This document shows, piece after piece, positions 34,737 through 42,833 of a stretch of DNA of 64,000 nt. The DNA lies in contig CAMENP010000009.1 in NCBI GenBank assembly GCA_945928575.1, forward strand, positions 24,586 through 88,585, read 5' to 3'. Both the position numbers and the translations under genes were made by a program. The notes under the pieces are model-generated. The model was not told where the DNA came from. It was given only the letters and a program-made list of their open reading frames with translations, and did no database searches. Within the stretch, counting starts at the first letter, position 1; the number at the start of each line of letters is the position of its first letter. The DNA is from an uncultured Butyrivibrio sp. (GTDB lineage: Bacteria; Bacillota; Clostridia; Lachnospirales; Lachnospiraceae).

Positions 34737-36086
34737 ATGGAAGACAATATTAAAGAACAGATACGGACATGCCTTGATATGGCGGATGAAGTCGAACGAA
34801 GCGGAGTTATTAAAGACAGAATTAACACGAGCTTCAGGGAAAATGTACGCTATGAAATGTTGAAGTTCCTGGCATATCTGTCAACGGCTGACGGGATTTT
34901 TACGCAGACGGAAGCGGATTTTGTAAGAGACGCAACGGGATTCAATGCCACGGAAGGAATGCTGAAGGCGATAATAGGCAGCGAACACCTTATGGAAGCA
35001 CAATACCTTGAGAATCCTTCTTTTGCCCTTAAATGCTGTGTGCTTGCCGATGCAGGAGACCGCACGAAGGAACATAGAAGATGTGCAGTTACCTATATAA
35101 ATACTTTCCGTAATATGGGACAGTCATATATCGCGTGCAACGATGTCACATCGGATGAAGAGATAAGAAGACTTACGGCTTATGTCGGAATGATGGAGAA
35201 ATTTGCCAAAGAATACGGACTCCTTGCACCGAAGGGAAGCATCAAGGAGACCGAAGTCAAGAAAAAAACCGTTGACGAAGCCCTTGAAGAACTTAACAGC
35301 CTTACCGGACTGGATGCGGTCAAACAGGATGTCAACAGCCTTGTAAACCTTATGCAGGTTCAGAAAATACGTGAGGAACGCGGAATGAAACAGCCGTCTG
35401 TTTCCAAACATCTTGTTTTTGCGGGTAATCCGGGAACCGGTAAGACAACTGTCGCAAGGCTCCTTGCCGGGATATATTATTCGCTTGGAGTTCTTTCCAA
35501 AGGACATCTTGTTGAGGTGGACCGGTCGGGGTTGGTAAGCGGGTATATCGGTCAGACGGCAACCAAAGTTATGGATGTTGTGAATTCGGCAATGGGCGGT
35601 ATCCTTTTCATAGATGAGGCGTACACGCTTACGGCCGGTAAGAAAGAAGGCGATTTCGGGCAGGAGGCTGTGGATACACTGCTCAAGGCGATGGAAGACA
35701 ACAGGGACAATCTCGTTGTAATAGTTGCGGGTTATACCGATCTTATGGAAGAATTTCTCAATTCCAATCCGGGACTCCGCTCCAGATTCAACAAATATAT
35801 TCTTTTTGAAGATTATACGCCGAAGCAACTGCTCGACATTACCAAAAGCATGGCGGCGAAGCAGGATTATGTTCTGTCGGAGGAGGCCAAATTAAAGGCG
35901 CTTAATTATTTTGAAGCAAGATGTGCGGATAAACCGGAGAATTTTGCAAATGCCAGAGAGGCAAGAAATTATCTCGAACATGCTATGGCAAAGCAGGCCG
36001 GACGAATTGTGGGCATGAAAAAAGATAATAAAGATATCGATAAAGATACACTTATGACGATTGAAGCAGAAGATTTAGAGGCGTAA
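34737..36086 (+). CDS. AAA ATPase of the CbxX/CfxQ (SpoVK-like) group
   Basis: A 449-residue protein. Residues 1-170 are helical and resemble a TerB-like domain (KFLAYLSTADGIFTQTEADF). The AAA domain follows from about 190: Walker A in GNPGTGKTTVARLLAG, Walker B in GILFIDEAYTL, and the arginine-finger region NPGLRSRFNKY. Relatives include SpoVK, which acts in spore maturation, and CbbX, an activase of Rubisco. The partner here is unknown. It begins 2 bases after apbE and uses AAGGAG inside that gene. Confidence 0.88.
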   Translation: MEDNIKEQIRTCLDMADEVERSGVIKDRINTSFRENVRYEMLKFLAYLSTADGIFTQTEADFVRDATGFNATEGMLKAIIGSEHLMEAQYLENPSFALKCCVLADAGDRTKEHRRCAVTYINTFRNMGQSYIACNDVTSDEEIRRLTAYVGMMEKFAKEYGLLAPKGSIKETEVKKKTVDEALEELNSLTGLDAVKQDVNSLVNLMQVQKIREERGMKQPSVSKHLVFAGNPGTGKTTVARLLAGIYYSLGVLSKGHLVEVDRSGLVSGYIGQTATKVMDVVNSAMGGILFIDEAYTLTAGKKEGDFGQEAVDTLLKAMEDNRDNLVVIVAGYTDLMEEFLNSNPGLRSRFNKYILFEDYTPKQLLDITKSMAAKQDYVLSEEAKLKALNYFEARCADKPENFANAREARNYLEHAMAKQAGRIVGMKKDNKDIDKDTLMTIEAEDLEA

Positions 36087-36104
36087 GGCGGGTAATGGTT
36101 TGGT

Positions 36105-36133
36105 TTGATTTTTTATGCAATGTATGTTAATAT
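36105..36133 (+). promoter_or_regulatory. Sigma-A promoter for the trigger-factor-like lipoprotein gene
   Basis: TTGATT (36105-36110), 17-base spacer, TAATAT (36128-36133), 36 bases before the ATG. Confidence 0.55.
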
Positions 36134-36168
36134 TGTAGGTAACCTAAATATTTGGAGGATTAATTTCA

Positions 36169-37338
36169 ATGAAGAAAAGATTAATGGCAGCCGGACTTGT
36201 TGTACTTATGGCAGCGACAGCTTTTACCGGATGCAGTAAGGTTAAGAAAATCGATGATTCAACGGAGACGACAACAGCTGAGGCTGAGACAATGGCACAT
36301 GTTGAAGTCAATGTAGATATACCTGATTTCAGCAGCTATGTAACACTCGGTGATTATACCGGACTTGACATTGATGTCGACAGCGCTGAGGTTACAGACG
36401 AACAGTTTGAACAGGCTAAGCAGAATGTTATCAAGAACAAGACCACCCAGGAACATGTTACCGACCGCAAGGTACAGGATAAGGACAAGATCCATCTTCA
36501 ATATACAGGATATATTGATGATAAGGAATTCCAGGGCGGAAGTACCGGTACGGACGGAACCGATTATACTATCGGCGGCAATTACATTCCGACACTTAAC
36601 GACCAGCTTATAGGACTTGAGTGCGGCAAGGAATATTCCCTTAATTGTAAATTCCCGGACGATTACGGTAATGACGAATTTAACGGCAAGGATGTAGTGT
36701 TCAAAGTTACTGTTGATTACATTTACGGCGATGATATCGTGCCGGAATGGAATGATGATTTTATCAATACAATAACAGAAGGCAAATATACTACAACAGC
36801 AGACTACGAAGCTTATATGAGAGATTCCCTTAAGTCAAGCAATGAAAGCAAGCAGAGCGAATCATACCGTGCTGCATTGTGGGCTAAGGTTATTGATAAT
36901 ACCAAGATCAGCGAATACCCTCAGGATAAACATGATGAGATATATAACCAGTTTTATGAATATATGGTAAACAGCTATAAGAGCATGGCTTCACAGTACT
37001 CCATGGAGTATGATGCCGTACTCAAGGCATATGGTATCACAGATGATGATATTAAGAAGACCTGTGAAGAGCAGGCAAAGTCACAGCTTGAATATTGTAT
37101 GGTTGCTTATGAAATAGCAGCGAAGGAAGACATTGAACTTTCCGAAGATGAGTACAATGAGATGGCTGAGAAATATGCTAAGTATGTAGGATACAGTACA
37201 ATCACTGACTTGCAGGATGCAATGTCACAGCAGTACCTCTATGACAGCTTCCTTATAAGCAAGGTAAGCGATTATCTTAGTGACAAGAACAACATGGTAG
37301 TTAAGGATACTACCGAGGCGACAACAGCAGCAGAATAA
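36169..37338 (+). CDS. Secreted trigger-factor-like FKBP prolyl isomerase lipoprotein
   Basis: A 389-residue lipoprotein with lipobox FTGC (Cys23) and a Thr/Glu-rich linker. Residues 85-185 are an FKBP-type peptidyl-prolyl isomerase (DKIHLQYTGYIDDKEFQGGS, then GLECGKEYSLNCKFPDDYGN). Residues 200-375 are helical and resemble the C-terminal chaperone arm of trigger factor. It would help fold secreted proteins at the membrane surface, comparable with PrsA but with an FKBP domain. The N-terminal ribosome-binding part of trigger factor is replaced by the lipoprotein leader. GGAGG precedes the ATG. Confidence 0.85.
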   Translation: MKKRLMAAGLVVLMAATAFTGCSKVKKIDDSTETTTAEAETMAHVEVNVDIPDFSSYVTLGDYTGLDIDVDSAEVTDEQFEQAKQNVIKNKTTQEHVTDRKVQDKDKIHLQYTGYIDDKEFQGGSTGTDGTDYTIGGNYIPTLNDQLIGLECGKEYSLNCKFPDDYGNDEFNGKDVVFKVTVDYIYGDDIVPEWNDDFINTITEGKYTTTADYEAYMRDSLKSSNESKQSESYRAALWAKVIDNTKISEYPQDKHDEIYNQFYEYMVNSYKSMASQYSMEYDAVLKAYGITDDDIKKTCEEQAKSQLEYCMVAYEIAAKEDIELSEDEYNEMAEKYAKYVGYSTITDLQDAMSQQYLYDSFLISKVSDYLSDKNNMVVKDTTEATTAAE

Positions 37339-37359
37339 CCTGAACAAGGGGGCGATGGG

Positions 37360-39300
37360 TTGGATACAATCAGAGAAGAACTAGATATTTACAGAACAGT
37401 TGCATCCATGACAGGAGCGATTTTGTACAGATACGAAATCGCTTCTGACAGTATGGAATTTATTTTTGGTCGCGCCGAAGCGTTAAGATACGGCTCGACC
37501 ATTAATAATTATGTACAGATGTTGTACAGACAGAGAGATACCGGTACGGGGAGCGAGATCAATGTGGATGATCTTATACAGGGACTTAAGAATCCGGAGA
37601 AAGGATACTTTGAGTGTAAGGCAAGACTGAGCAATTTCTCGGGTTTTGCCAAATGGTATGACATAATCGGTAAGACGACATTTGATGACAGTAATGAACC
37701 GCAATACATAATCGGAAAGATATCCGAGGTGGCTGACGCGGGCTACGGCTTACAGACTGACAATGCGGACAATGCAGATTACGATAAGCTTACAGGTCTT
37801 TTGGGCAAAGCCGGAATTATACGCAGACTTAATGAAATGTGTATGTCGGGAAGCGGTGAGGAAACAGCATTTGCAGAATTTAAAGTAGAAGGAATAGAGG
37901 CATATATCGGCGGTGACAGCATGACGATAAGCATCGCAGAATGTTTCAAACGGGTATTTCCATATAACGCATATGTCGGATGTGCATCGCAGAGCGAATT
38001 TTATGTAATATATAACGGTGACCGGATTAATAATGAACTGGTTACGGCATTTGCGAAACTTAAATCCGAAATACAGGGAGCCGTTGGATCGGCAGGGTAT
38101 GTACCTGAGCTTGATTGCGGTGTATACATAGGCCGCTTCCAGAAGGGCCAGGAATTTGACATAATGGAGAAGGCACATATGTCATTACTTAAGGCCAAAT
38201 ATCATCATCCGGGAACGCTTGTTGTGTATTCCGATGAGATAGAAATGGAATTTGACGAGTCTAAGAGGAAACTTGAAGACGTTGAATTTGACCATAATCT
38301 TGTTGAAAGTGCATTGAGCATTATGTCCGGAAGCGGAGAAATAGGCGAGGCAATCAGCCTGATTTTTACCCAGATAGGCGAGAAATACGGCATCGACAGG
38401 ATAGCGGTTCATGAACTTGACGCCAAGACCAAGAGCGTTAAAGTGACATACAGCTGGGTTTCACCGAAATGCCCGGAAGTGGAACGCAGGATACATAATG
38501 TACATCTTGTAGGATATGATGATCTTGAGAAAATATATGAACAGCGCAAGATTATTATAGTATCAGATACTAAGAACCTTGAGTCCCATAAATTTCTTGC
38601 CAAGATACAGGCGACAGGACTTAAGTCATATGTGCAATGTGTTTTTACAGGCAAACATCATATCAGCGGATGCATAAGTTTTGAATGCTTTGGCAGCAGG
38701 CATAACTGGAATGACACAGAGATTAAGACATTTAAGCTTATTTCCCAGCTTGTGTCATCATTTCTGCTCAACATAAGGGAATATGAGGAAATTCTTCTCG
38801 AACGAGACAGTAATGAAGGCAGGGATGCACTTACCGGACTTTTGAAACAGGAAGTTTTTGTTAAGGAAGCGGCCAAGTATATCAAATATTGTAAAGATGA
38901 GAAACTGGCAGTTGTATATACCGGTATGAAGAATTTTATGTCTGTTAATTCAAGGTACGGATATGCGGCAGGAGACAATGTTCTGAAGGAATACGCAAGA
39001 GTACTCACGCAAGATGAGCGCTTTATAATGGGATGCAGGGTTAATGCAGACAATGTCATAACACTTGCAAAAGTATTTGACAGCCGCGGAAACAGAATTT
39101 CAGCAGCGCTTATCAACAGGTTAAATGATGATTTCACAGATAAATGTGAGCAATTATGCCCGGGAATGGATGTATCGATAACGGCGGGAATGGCAATCAT
39201 TGATGATGAGTCGGAGCCGATCGAACATTACGTTGATAAGGCATTATCGGCAAGAGGCAGAGCTGCCAACGGAGGACTTGACGGAGTTATTGCAGATTAA
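37360..39300 (+). CDS. Signalling protein with PAS-like, GAF and two degenerate GGDEF domains
   Basis: A 646-residue cytoplasmic protein. Residues 1-130 look PAS-like. A GGDEF-type domain starts at DKLTGLLGK (about 145), but the GGDEF position reads GCASQSEF. Residues 310-465 form a GAF domain. A second GGDEF-type domain starts at DALTGLLKQ (about 490), and its signature is replaced by GCRVNADN. Neither half should make cyclic di-GMP; they may bind it or another ligand. The start is TTG at 37360, preceded by AAGGGGGCGATGGG; the nearby ATG is out of frame. Confidence 0.78.
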   Translation: MDTIREELDIYRTVASMTGAILYRYEIASDSMEFIFGRAEALRYGSTINNYVQMLYRQRDTGTGSEINVDDLIQGLKNPEKGYFECKARLSNFSGFAKWYDIIGKTTFDDSNEPQYIIGKISEVADAGYGLQTDNADNADYDKLTGLLGKAGIIRRLNEMCMSGSGEETAFAEFKVEGIEAYIGGDSMTISIAECFKRVFPYNAYVGCASQSEFYVIYNGDRINNELVTAFAKLKSEIQGAVGSAGYVPELDCGVYIGRFQKGQEFDIMEKAHMSLLKAKYHHPGTLVVYSDEIEMEFDESKRKLEDVEFDHNLVESALSIMSGSGEIGEAISLIFTQIGEKYGIDRIAVHELDAKTKSVKVTYSWVSPKCPEVERRIHNVHLVGYDDLEKIYEQRKIIIVSDTKNLESHKFLAKIQATGLKSYVQCVFTGKHHISGCISFECFGSRHNWNDTEIKTFKLISQLVSSFLLNIREYEEILLERDSNEGRDALTGLLKQEVFVKEAAKYIKYCKDEKLAVVYTGMKNFMSVNSRYGYAAGDNVLKEYARVLTQDERFIMGCRVNADNVITLAKVFDSRGNRISAALINRLNDDFTDKCEQLCPGMDVSITAGMAIIDDESEPIEHYVDKALSARGRAANGGLDGVIAD

Positions 39301-39304
39301 CGGC

Positions 39305-39333
39305 TTGACGTACGCCACAGAATATAATATTAT
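39305..39333 (+). promoter_or_regulatory. Sigma-A promoter of the ECF S component and coaX
   Basis: TTGACG (39305-39310), 17-base spacer, TATTAT (39328-39333). It begins just after the preceding stop and places the start point at the base of a structured leader. Confidence 0.65.
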
Positions 39334-39337
39334 GATA

Positions 39338-39400
39338 AGGTTCCGTCAGGAAAGGACGGAAAAGTGTTGCATCCCGAGTTATGCGGGAGCGATAACGGAA
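39338..39400 (+). promoter_or_regulatory. Structured leader, possible riboswitch, before the ECF S component gene
   Basis: Two stems are visible: TTCCGTC (39341-39347) with GACGGAA (39355-39361), and TCCCG (39372-39376) with CGGGA (39384-39388) flanked by partly pairing GTTGC/GCGATAAC. The 60-base element fills the space between the promoter and AAAGGA. I do not recognise it as a known class. Confidence 0.4.
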
Positions 39401-39409
39401 AGGAATAAA

Positions 39410-40045
39410 ATGAATATCAACAAGAAAACTATCAGCATGGTTATAGTCGCTGCACTTGCGGCATTGCTCATTATCATGACAGTGACCCCAATCGGCTATA
39501 TACCAATCGGACCACTTGCAATAACCGTTAACATGATACCGGTGGCAATCGGGGCAGTAATACTCGGACCATCCGGAGGAGCGGCTTTGGGATTGGTATT
39601 TGGTCTTACGGCATTTGCTAATGCAGCAAATGTGCTTGGAACGCCAAGCCTTGTAGGAACAGCGCTTTTCAGCGTTAATCCGTTCCTTACGGCAGTTGTA
39701 TGTATTGTACCGAGAGTCCTTGAAGGATTACTTGCGGGGCTTATCTGCAAGGCGTTTAACCATACACCGGTCCCGAAGGTCGTTAACTATGCCATTACCG
39801 GTTTTTCAACTGCATTTTTGAATACCTTGTTCTTTATGGGAACATTGGTTATCTGCTTTACACCGACTCTCAGAGCTAACGGATGGTGGGCAGAAGGACA
39901 GAATGTATTCGCGTTTGTTGCGTGGTTTGTAGGAATTAATGCTGTATGGGAATTCGCTTTCTCAACAGTAATTACCGCAATTGTGGGATTCGGACTTTAT
40001 AAAGCCGGCCTTGTTGTAGTTAATGCGAAGAGAAAGACCGCATAA
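39410..40045 (+). CDS. ECF transporter S component, probably pantothenate (PanT-like)
   Basis: A 211-residue membrane protein with about six hydrophobic helices. VTPIGYIPIGPLAITVNMIP and GPSGGAALGLVFGLTAFANA are typical of ECF substrate-binding subunits. It would capture a vitamin and use shared ECF energising subunits encoded elsewhere. The type III pantothenate kinase gene lies 27 bases downstream, so pantothenate is the best guess for the substrate. The start at 39410 follows AAAGGA; earlier in-frame codons overlap the previous gene and the leader. Confidence 0.85.
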   Translation: MNINKKTISMVIVAALAALLIIMTVTPIGYIPIGPLAITVNMIPVAIGAVILGPSGGAALGLVFGLTAFANAANVLGTPSLVGTALFSVNPFLTAVVCIVPRVLEGLLAGLICKAFNHTPVPKVVNYAITGFSTAFLNTLFFMGTLVICFTPTLRANGWWAEGQNVFAFVAWFVGINAVWEFAFSTVITAIVGFGLYKAGLVVVNAKRKTA

Positions 40046-40072
40046 GACGTATAATAAGTCTGAGGAGATAAA

Positions 40073-40837
40073 ATGCTTCTTGCAATAGATATGGGAAATA
40101 CCAACATAGTAATCAGCTGCATAGACGATAAGAAGATTGCTTTTGTTGAAAGAATAAGTACAGATATATCAAGAACCGAACTTGAATATGCCATAAGTTT
40201 TAAGATGGTATTTGAACTTCACGGAATTGATGCGGATTCAATTGACGGAGCAATCCTGTCATCCGTTGTGCCGCCGCTTACGAATGTAATAAGCCGTGCG
40301 GTCGAGAAAATCACCGGAAATAAGACGATGATTGTCGGCCCCGGTATTAAAACAGGACTTAACATCCATATGGATGATCCCGGAAGTGTGGGCTCGGATC
40401 TGATAGTGGGGGCGGTTGCGGCAATAGAACGTTACGGCGCGCCTGTTACCATAATAGATCTGGGCACGGCTACTACAATAGCGGTTATAGACCGCAAAGG
40501 AAGTTATACCGGCGGAATTATCATCCCGGGAGTGCGGGCGTCACTTGAGGCACTGGCATCATCCACATCGCAGCTGCCTAAGATCGGCCTTGACATACCG
40601 AAGCATGTTATCGGCAAGAATACCGTTGACAGTATGAAGAGCGGAATCGTTCTTGGAAATGCTGCCATGATAGACGGTATGATCGACAGAATACATGAAG
40701 AACTGGGATATGAGACGAATGTGGTTGCAGCAGGCGGGATAGCAAGAATGATAATTCCTGCGTGCAGACACAAGATTCTTATTGATGATGAATTATTACT
40801 GCGCGGATTGAGCATTGTTTACCATAAGAATCGCTGA
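40073..40837 (+). CDS. coaX: Type III pantothenate kinase
   Basis: A 254-residue enzyme that phosphorylates pantothenate in the first step of coenzyme A synthesis. The N-terminal LLAIDMGNTNIVI phosphate loop, the GSDLIVGAVAAIERYGAPVT segment with IDLGTATT, and the TGGIIIPG motif are all present and match active CoaX enzymes. GAGGAG precedes the ATG. It shares a transcript with the S component gene upstream, giving uptake plus phosphorylation of the vitamin. Confidence 0.95.
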   Translation: MLLAIDMGNTNIVISCIDDKKIAFVERISTDISRTELEYAISFKMVFELHGIDADSIDGAILSSVVPPLTNVISRAVEKITGNKTMIVGPGIKTGLNIHMDDPGSVGSDLIVGAVAAIERYGAPVTIIDLGTATTIAVIDRKGSYTGGIIIPGVRASLEALASSTSQLPKIGLDIPKHVIGKNTVDSMKSGIVLGNAAMIDGMIDRIHEELGYETNVVAAGGIARMIIPACRHKILIDDELLLRGLSIVYHKNR

Positions 40838-40874
40838 AAAATGGGATAAAAGTGGGTAAATATGCCAAATATCC

Positions 40875-40903
40875 TTGACAAATCAGTACAAAACCATTAT
40901 AAA
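40875..40903 (+). promoter_or_regulatory. Sigma-A promoter of hup
   Basis: TTGACA (40875-40880), 17-base spacer, TATAAA (40898-40903). The leader is about 85 bases long before the ATG at 40994. Confidence 0.75.
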
Positions 40904-40993
40904 TAGTTTGTGGGTAATACGGACGGAGTATAATCGATATTATCGGATCTGTTTTACACGAATTATATTTTTGGTATTAGGAGGAATTAATAC

Positions 40994-41266
40994 ATGAACA
41001 AGACAGAATTAGTTGCAGCAATTGCAGAGAAAACTGAACTTTCTAAGAAGGACGCAGAGAAGGCTCTTAAGGCTTTCACAGATGTAGTAGCAGAGGAATT
41101 AAAGAAAGGTGAGAAGATCCAGTTAGTTGGATTCGGTACTTTTGAAGTAGCTGAGAGACCTGCAAGAACAGGACGTAACCCAATGACAGGAAAGACTATT
41201 GAAATTGCAGCATCTAAGTCTCCTAAATTCAAAGCTGGTAAGGCATTAAAGGACAGCCTTAACTAA
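40994..41266 (+). CDS. hup: HU family DNA-binding protein
   Basis: A 90-residue nucleoid protein. [20 protein letters not shown] is the HU start and [20 protein letters not shown] is the DNA-binding arm with the Arg-Asn-Pro tip. AGGAGGAA precedes the ATG. Codon choice is more biased than in neighbouring genes, as expected for a highly expressed protein. It has its own promoter and terminator and begins the conserved rqcP-yabP-yabQ-divIC-spoIIE block. Confidence 0.97.
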   Translation: MNKTELVAAIAEKTELSKKDAEKALKAFTDVVAEELKKGEKIQLVGFGTFEVAERPARTGRNPMTGKTIEIAASKSPKFKAGKALKDSLN

Positions 41267-41293
41267 TCAGAATATTAGAGATTATTAATGATT

Positions 41294-41323
41294 AACGCCT
41301 CAATATCTATTGGGGCGTTTTTT
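41294..41323 (+). terminator. Terminator of hup
   Basis: AACGCCTCAA (41294-41303) pairs with TTGGGGCGTT (41310-41319), followed by a run of T to 41323. Ten-bp stem with one wobble. Confidence 0.9.
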
Positions 41324-41348
41324 GCAATCATATGTAAAGGAGTTTATG

Positions 41349-41588
41349 ATGAGACTTGATAAATATCTTAAAGTATCCAGACTTATAAAGAGACGCACGG
41401 TGGCCAATGAGGCATGCGATGCCGGAAGGGTGCAGATCAACGGTAAGACAGCCAAAGCATCTGTTGATGTTAAAGTGGGTGATATAATAGAGATTCAGTT
41501 CGGAACTAAGAATGTTAAAGTTGAAGTTACCGATATAGTTGAGACGACCAAGAAAGACGAAGCCAAGGATCTGTTCAGATACATTTAA
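41349..41588 (+). CDS. rqcP: S4-domain ribosome quality control protein RqcP (Hsp15/YabO-like)
   Basis: A 79-residue S4 RNA-binding protein: MRLDKYLKVSRLIKRRTVAN followed by GRVQINGKTAKAS and a short basic end. Bacterial RqcP works with RqcH to add alanine tails to stalled nascent chains on 50S subunits. The position before yabP and yabQ matches Firmicutes. AAAGGAG (41337-41342) favours the ATG at 41349 over the overlapping ATG at 41346; earlier in-frame codons lie in the hup terminator. Confidence 0.9.
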   Translation: MRLDKYLKVSRLIKRRTVANEACDAGRVQINGKTAKASVDVKVGDIIEIQFGTKNVKVEVTDIVETTKKDEAKDLFRYI

Positions 41589-41589
41589 G

Positions 41590-41618
41590 TCATAAGCGTT
41601 ATGCCACGCGCATATATT
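41590..41618 (+). promoter_or_regulatory. Sigma-E-like promoter of yabP
   Basis: TCATAAG (41590-41596), 14-base spacer, CATATATT (41611-41618), fitting the Bacillus sigma-E pattern with the same spacing as the site before the CotS gene. yabP and yabQ are sigma-E genes in Bacillus. Confidence 0.6.
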
Positions 41619-41650
41619 ATACTAAATATGCCGAAAGGAATGACGCAGCT

Positions 41651-41935
41651 ATGGATGATAAGAATCCTGCCGGAAATCACAGGGCAGCATTTTCAGACAG
41701 AAAGAACGGATGTGTTACCGGAGTCAAAGATGTGATTTCATTTGACTTAAAGACAATTGTCCTTGAGACGGTCTGCGGAATGATGGTAATCAAAGGACAT
41801 GACCTGCATGTGAACAGGCTTTCGGTCGACAAGGGCGAGCTTGACATATCGGGTACAATAGACGGAATTAATTATTCCGACGTGAATTCATACGCCAAGA
41901 AAAGCGAGTCGTTATTATCCAGACTGTTTAAATAA
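41651..41935 (+). CDS. yabP: Sporulation protein YabP
   Basis: A 94-residue protein. The SFDLKTIVLETVCGMMVIKG and VNRLSVDKGELDISGTIDGI stretches mark the YabP/YqfC family, which takes part in spore cortex or coat formation from the mother cell. The first 25 residues are an unstructured extension. The stop is followed at once by the TTG start of yabQ. AAAGGAATG precedes the ATG. A sigma-E-like promoter is 33 bases upstream. Confidence 0.88.
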   Translation: MDDKNPAGNHRAAFSDRKNGCVTGVKDVISFDLKTIVLETVCGMMVIKGHDLHVNRLSVDKGELDISGTIDGINYSDVNSYAKKSESLLSRLFK

Positions 41936-42379
41936 TTGGCGGAATTTATAGTTGAAGAATTATATGTTTTTCTGATAACGATTGCGGTAGGGGCAGCTAT
42001 GTCGGCAACTTATGACATATTGCGGATAATAAGGCGTGCTGTAAGACACAACGTGGCTGCGGCATCATGCGAAGACGTTCTGTATTGGATTATATGGGCG
42101 TTTGCAGCATACCGGATATTCCTGTTTATTAATGACGGACGTTTCAGGGTCTATATGATTGCCGGAGCGCTCGTGGGCGCATTGGTGTATTATATGCTTG
42201 TCGGCCGTTTCGTTGTTCCGTTTGCAGGCAGGATATTAAGGAAAATTAAGGAAAATATAATAAAGGTATTGAAAAACATAATAAATTCGTATAGAATGAA
42301 ACTAATATCTAAAAAGAACGAAACCAATGGAATCAGGGGTGGTCACATTGAGAAGAAACAGAACAGACCGGAGAAATAA
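41936..42379 (+). CDS. yabQ: Spore cortex protein YabQ
   Basis: A 147-residue membrane protein with three to four hydrophobic helices (residues 8-25, 48-64, 75-95) and a basic C-terminal tail. ELYVFLITIAVGAAMSATYD is the family start. In Bacillus YabQ is needed for the spore cortex. The start codon is probably TTG at 41936, touching the yabP stop, with no clear ribosome site, so translation is likely coupled. The end overlaps divIC by 32 bases. Confidence 0.82.
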   Translation: MAEFIVEELYVFLITIAVGAAMSATYDILRIIRRAVRHNVAAASCEDVLYWIIWAFAAYRIFLFINDGRFRVYMIAGALVGALVYYMLVGRFVVPFAGRILRKIKENIIKVLKNIINSYRMKLISKKNETNGIRGGHIEKKQNRPEK

Positions 42380-42659
42380 GCCGTCTAATAAATTAGTCGG
42401 TCTCGCAGTGGTCGTAATTGTAATAGTACTCGTTCTCTTTTTTAATTCGCGGAGCAAGGAAATACAGGCCCGCAATGCAGAGGACGCAGCCAGAATAGAA
42501 GAACTTGAGAGCAATATAGAGGCAGAAAGCAAACGCGCCGAAGATCTTGAAGAGTACAGTAAGTATGTCAACACGAAGCAGTTTGTGGAAGAAGCGGCCA
42601 GGGATAAGCTTGGTCTGGTATATCCTGATGAGAAAGTATTAAAGGATCAGGATAAATAA
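42348..42659 (+). CDS. divIC: Septum formation initiator, FtsB/DivIC-like
   Basis: A 103-residue division protein: a short basic cytoplasmic start (RRNRTDRRNKPSNK), one membrane helix (about residues 17-35), a coiled coil rich in Glu and Ala (EIQARNAEDAARIEELESNI) and a C-terminal motif EAARDKLGLVYPDEKV, as in FtsB and DivIC. It would act with FtsL and DivIB at the septum. TTG at 42348 after AGGGGTGG is the likely start; ATG at 42327 has no ribosome site. A terminator follows. Confidence 0.85.
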   Translation: MRRNRTDRRNKPSNKLVGLAVVVIVIVLVLFFNSRSKEIQARNAEDAARIEELESNIEAESKRAEDLEEYSKYVNTKQFVEEAARDKLGLVYPDEKVLKDQDK

Positions 42660-42677
42660 CTGTTGTATGATATATCG

Positions 42678-42705
42678 GGAACCGGAATATTCCGGTTCCT
42701 TTTTT
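42678..42705 (+). terminator. Terminator of the yabP-yabQ-divIC operon
   Basis: GGAACCGGAA (42678-42687) and TTCCGGTTCC (42690-42699) form a tight hairpin followed by TTTTTT. Confidence 0.9.
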
Positions 42706-42725
42706 GATAGGCTGACTACAGTGCT

Positions 42726-42792
42726 TTTGTCGAAAAGATATTGACATTACCACCATGCTTTGACAAATTTTGCACATTAATCAAACTATAAT
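42726..42792 (+). promoter_or_regulatory. Spo0A-type promoter of spoIIE
   Basis: TTGACA (42760-42765), 21-base spacer, TATAAT (42787-42792). TTTGTCGAAA (42726-42735) matches a Spo0A box, and TTTGACAAA (42759-42767) overlapping the -35 box is a reverse-oriented variant. Long spacers with Spo0A boxes are the pattern of Bacillus spoIIE and spoIIG promoters. Confidence 0.65.
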
Positions 42793-42833
42793 GAGATACT
42801 GCTTATACCGGAAAACTGAAAGGGGTTGGGAGG

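Noticed and set aside
42741..42746. TTGACA at 42741 as the -35 box of spoIIE
   Set aside because: It is 40 bases from the TATAAT box; the TTGACA at 42760 with 21-base spacing and overlapping Spo0A-like box is the better candidate.
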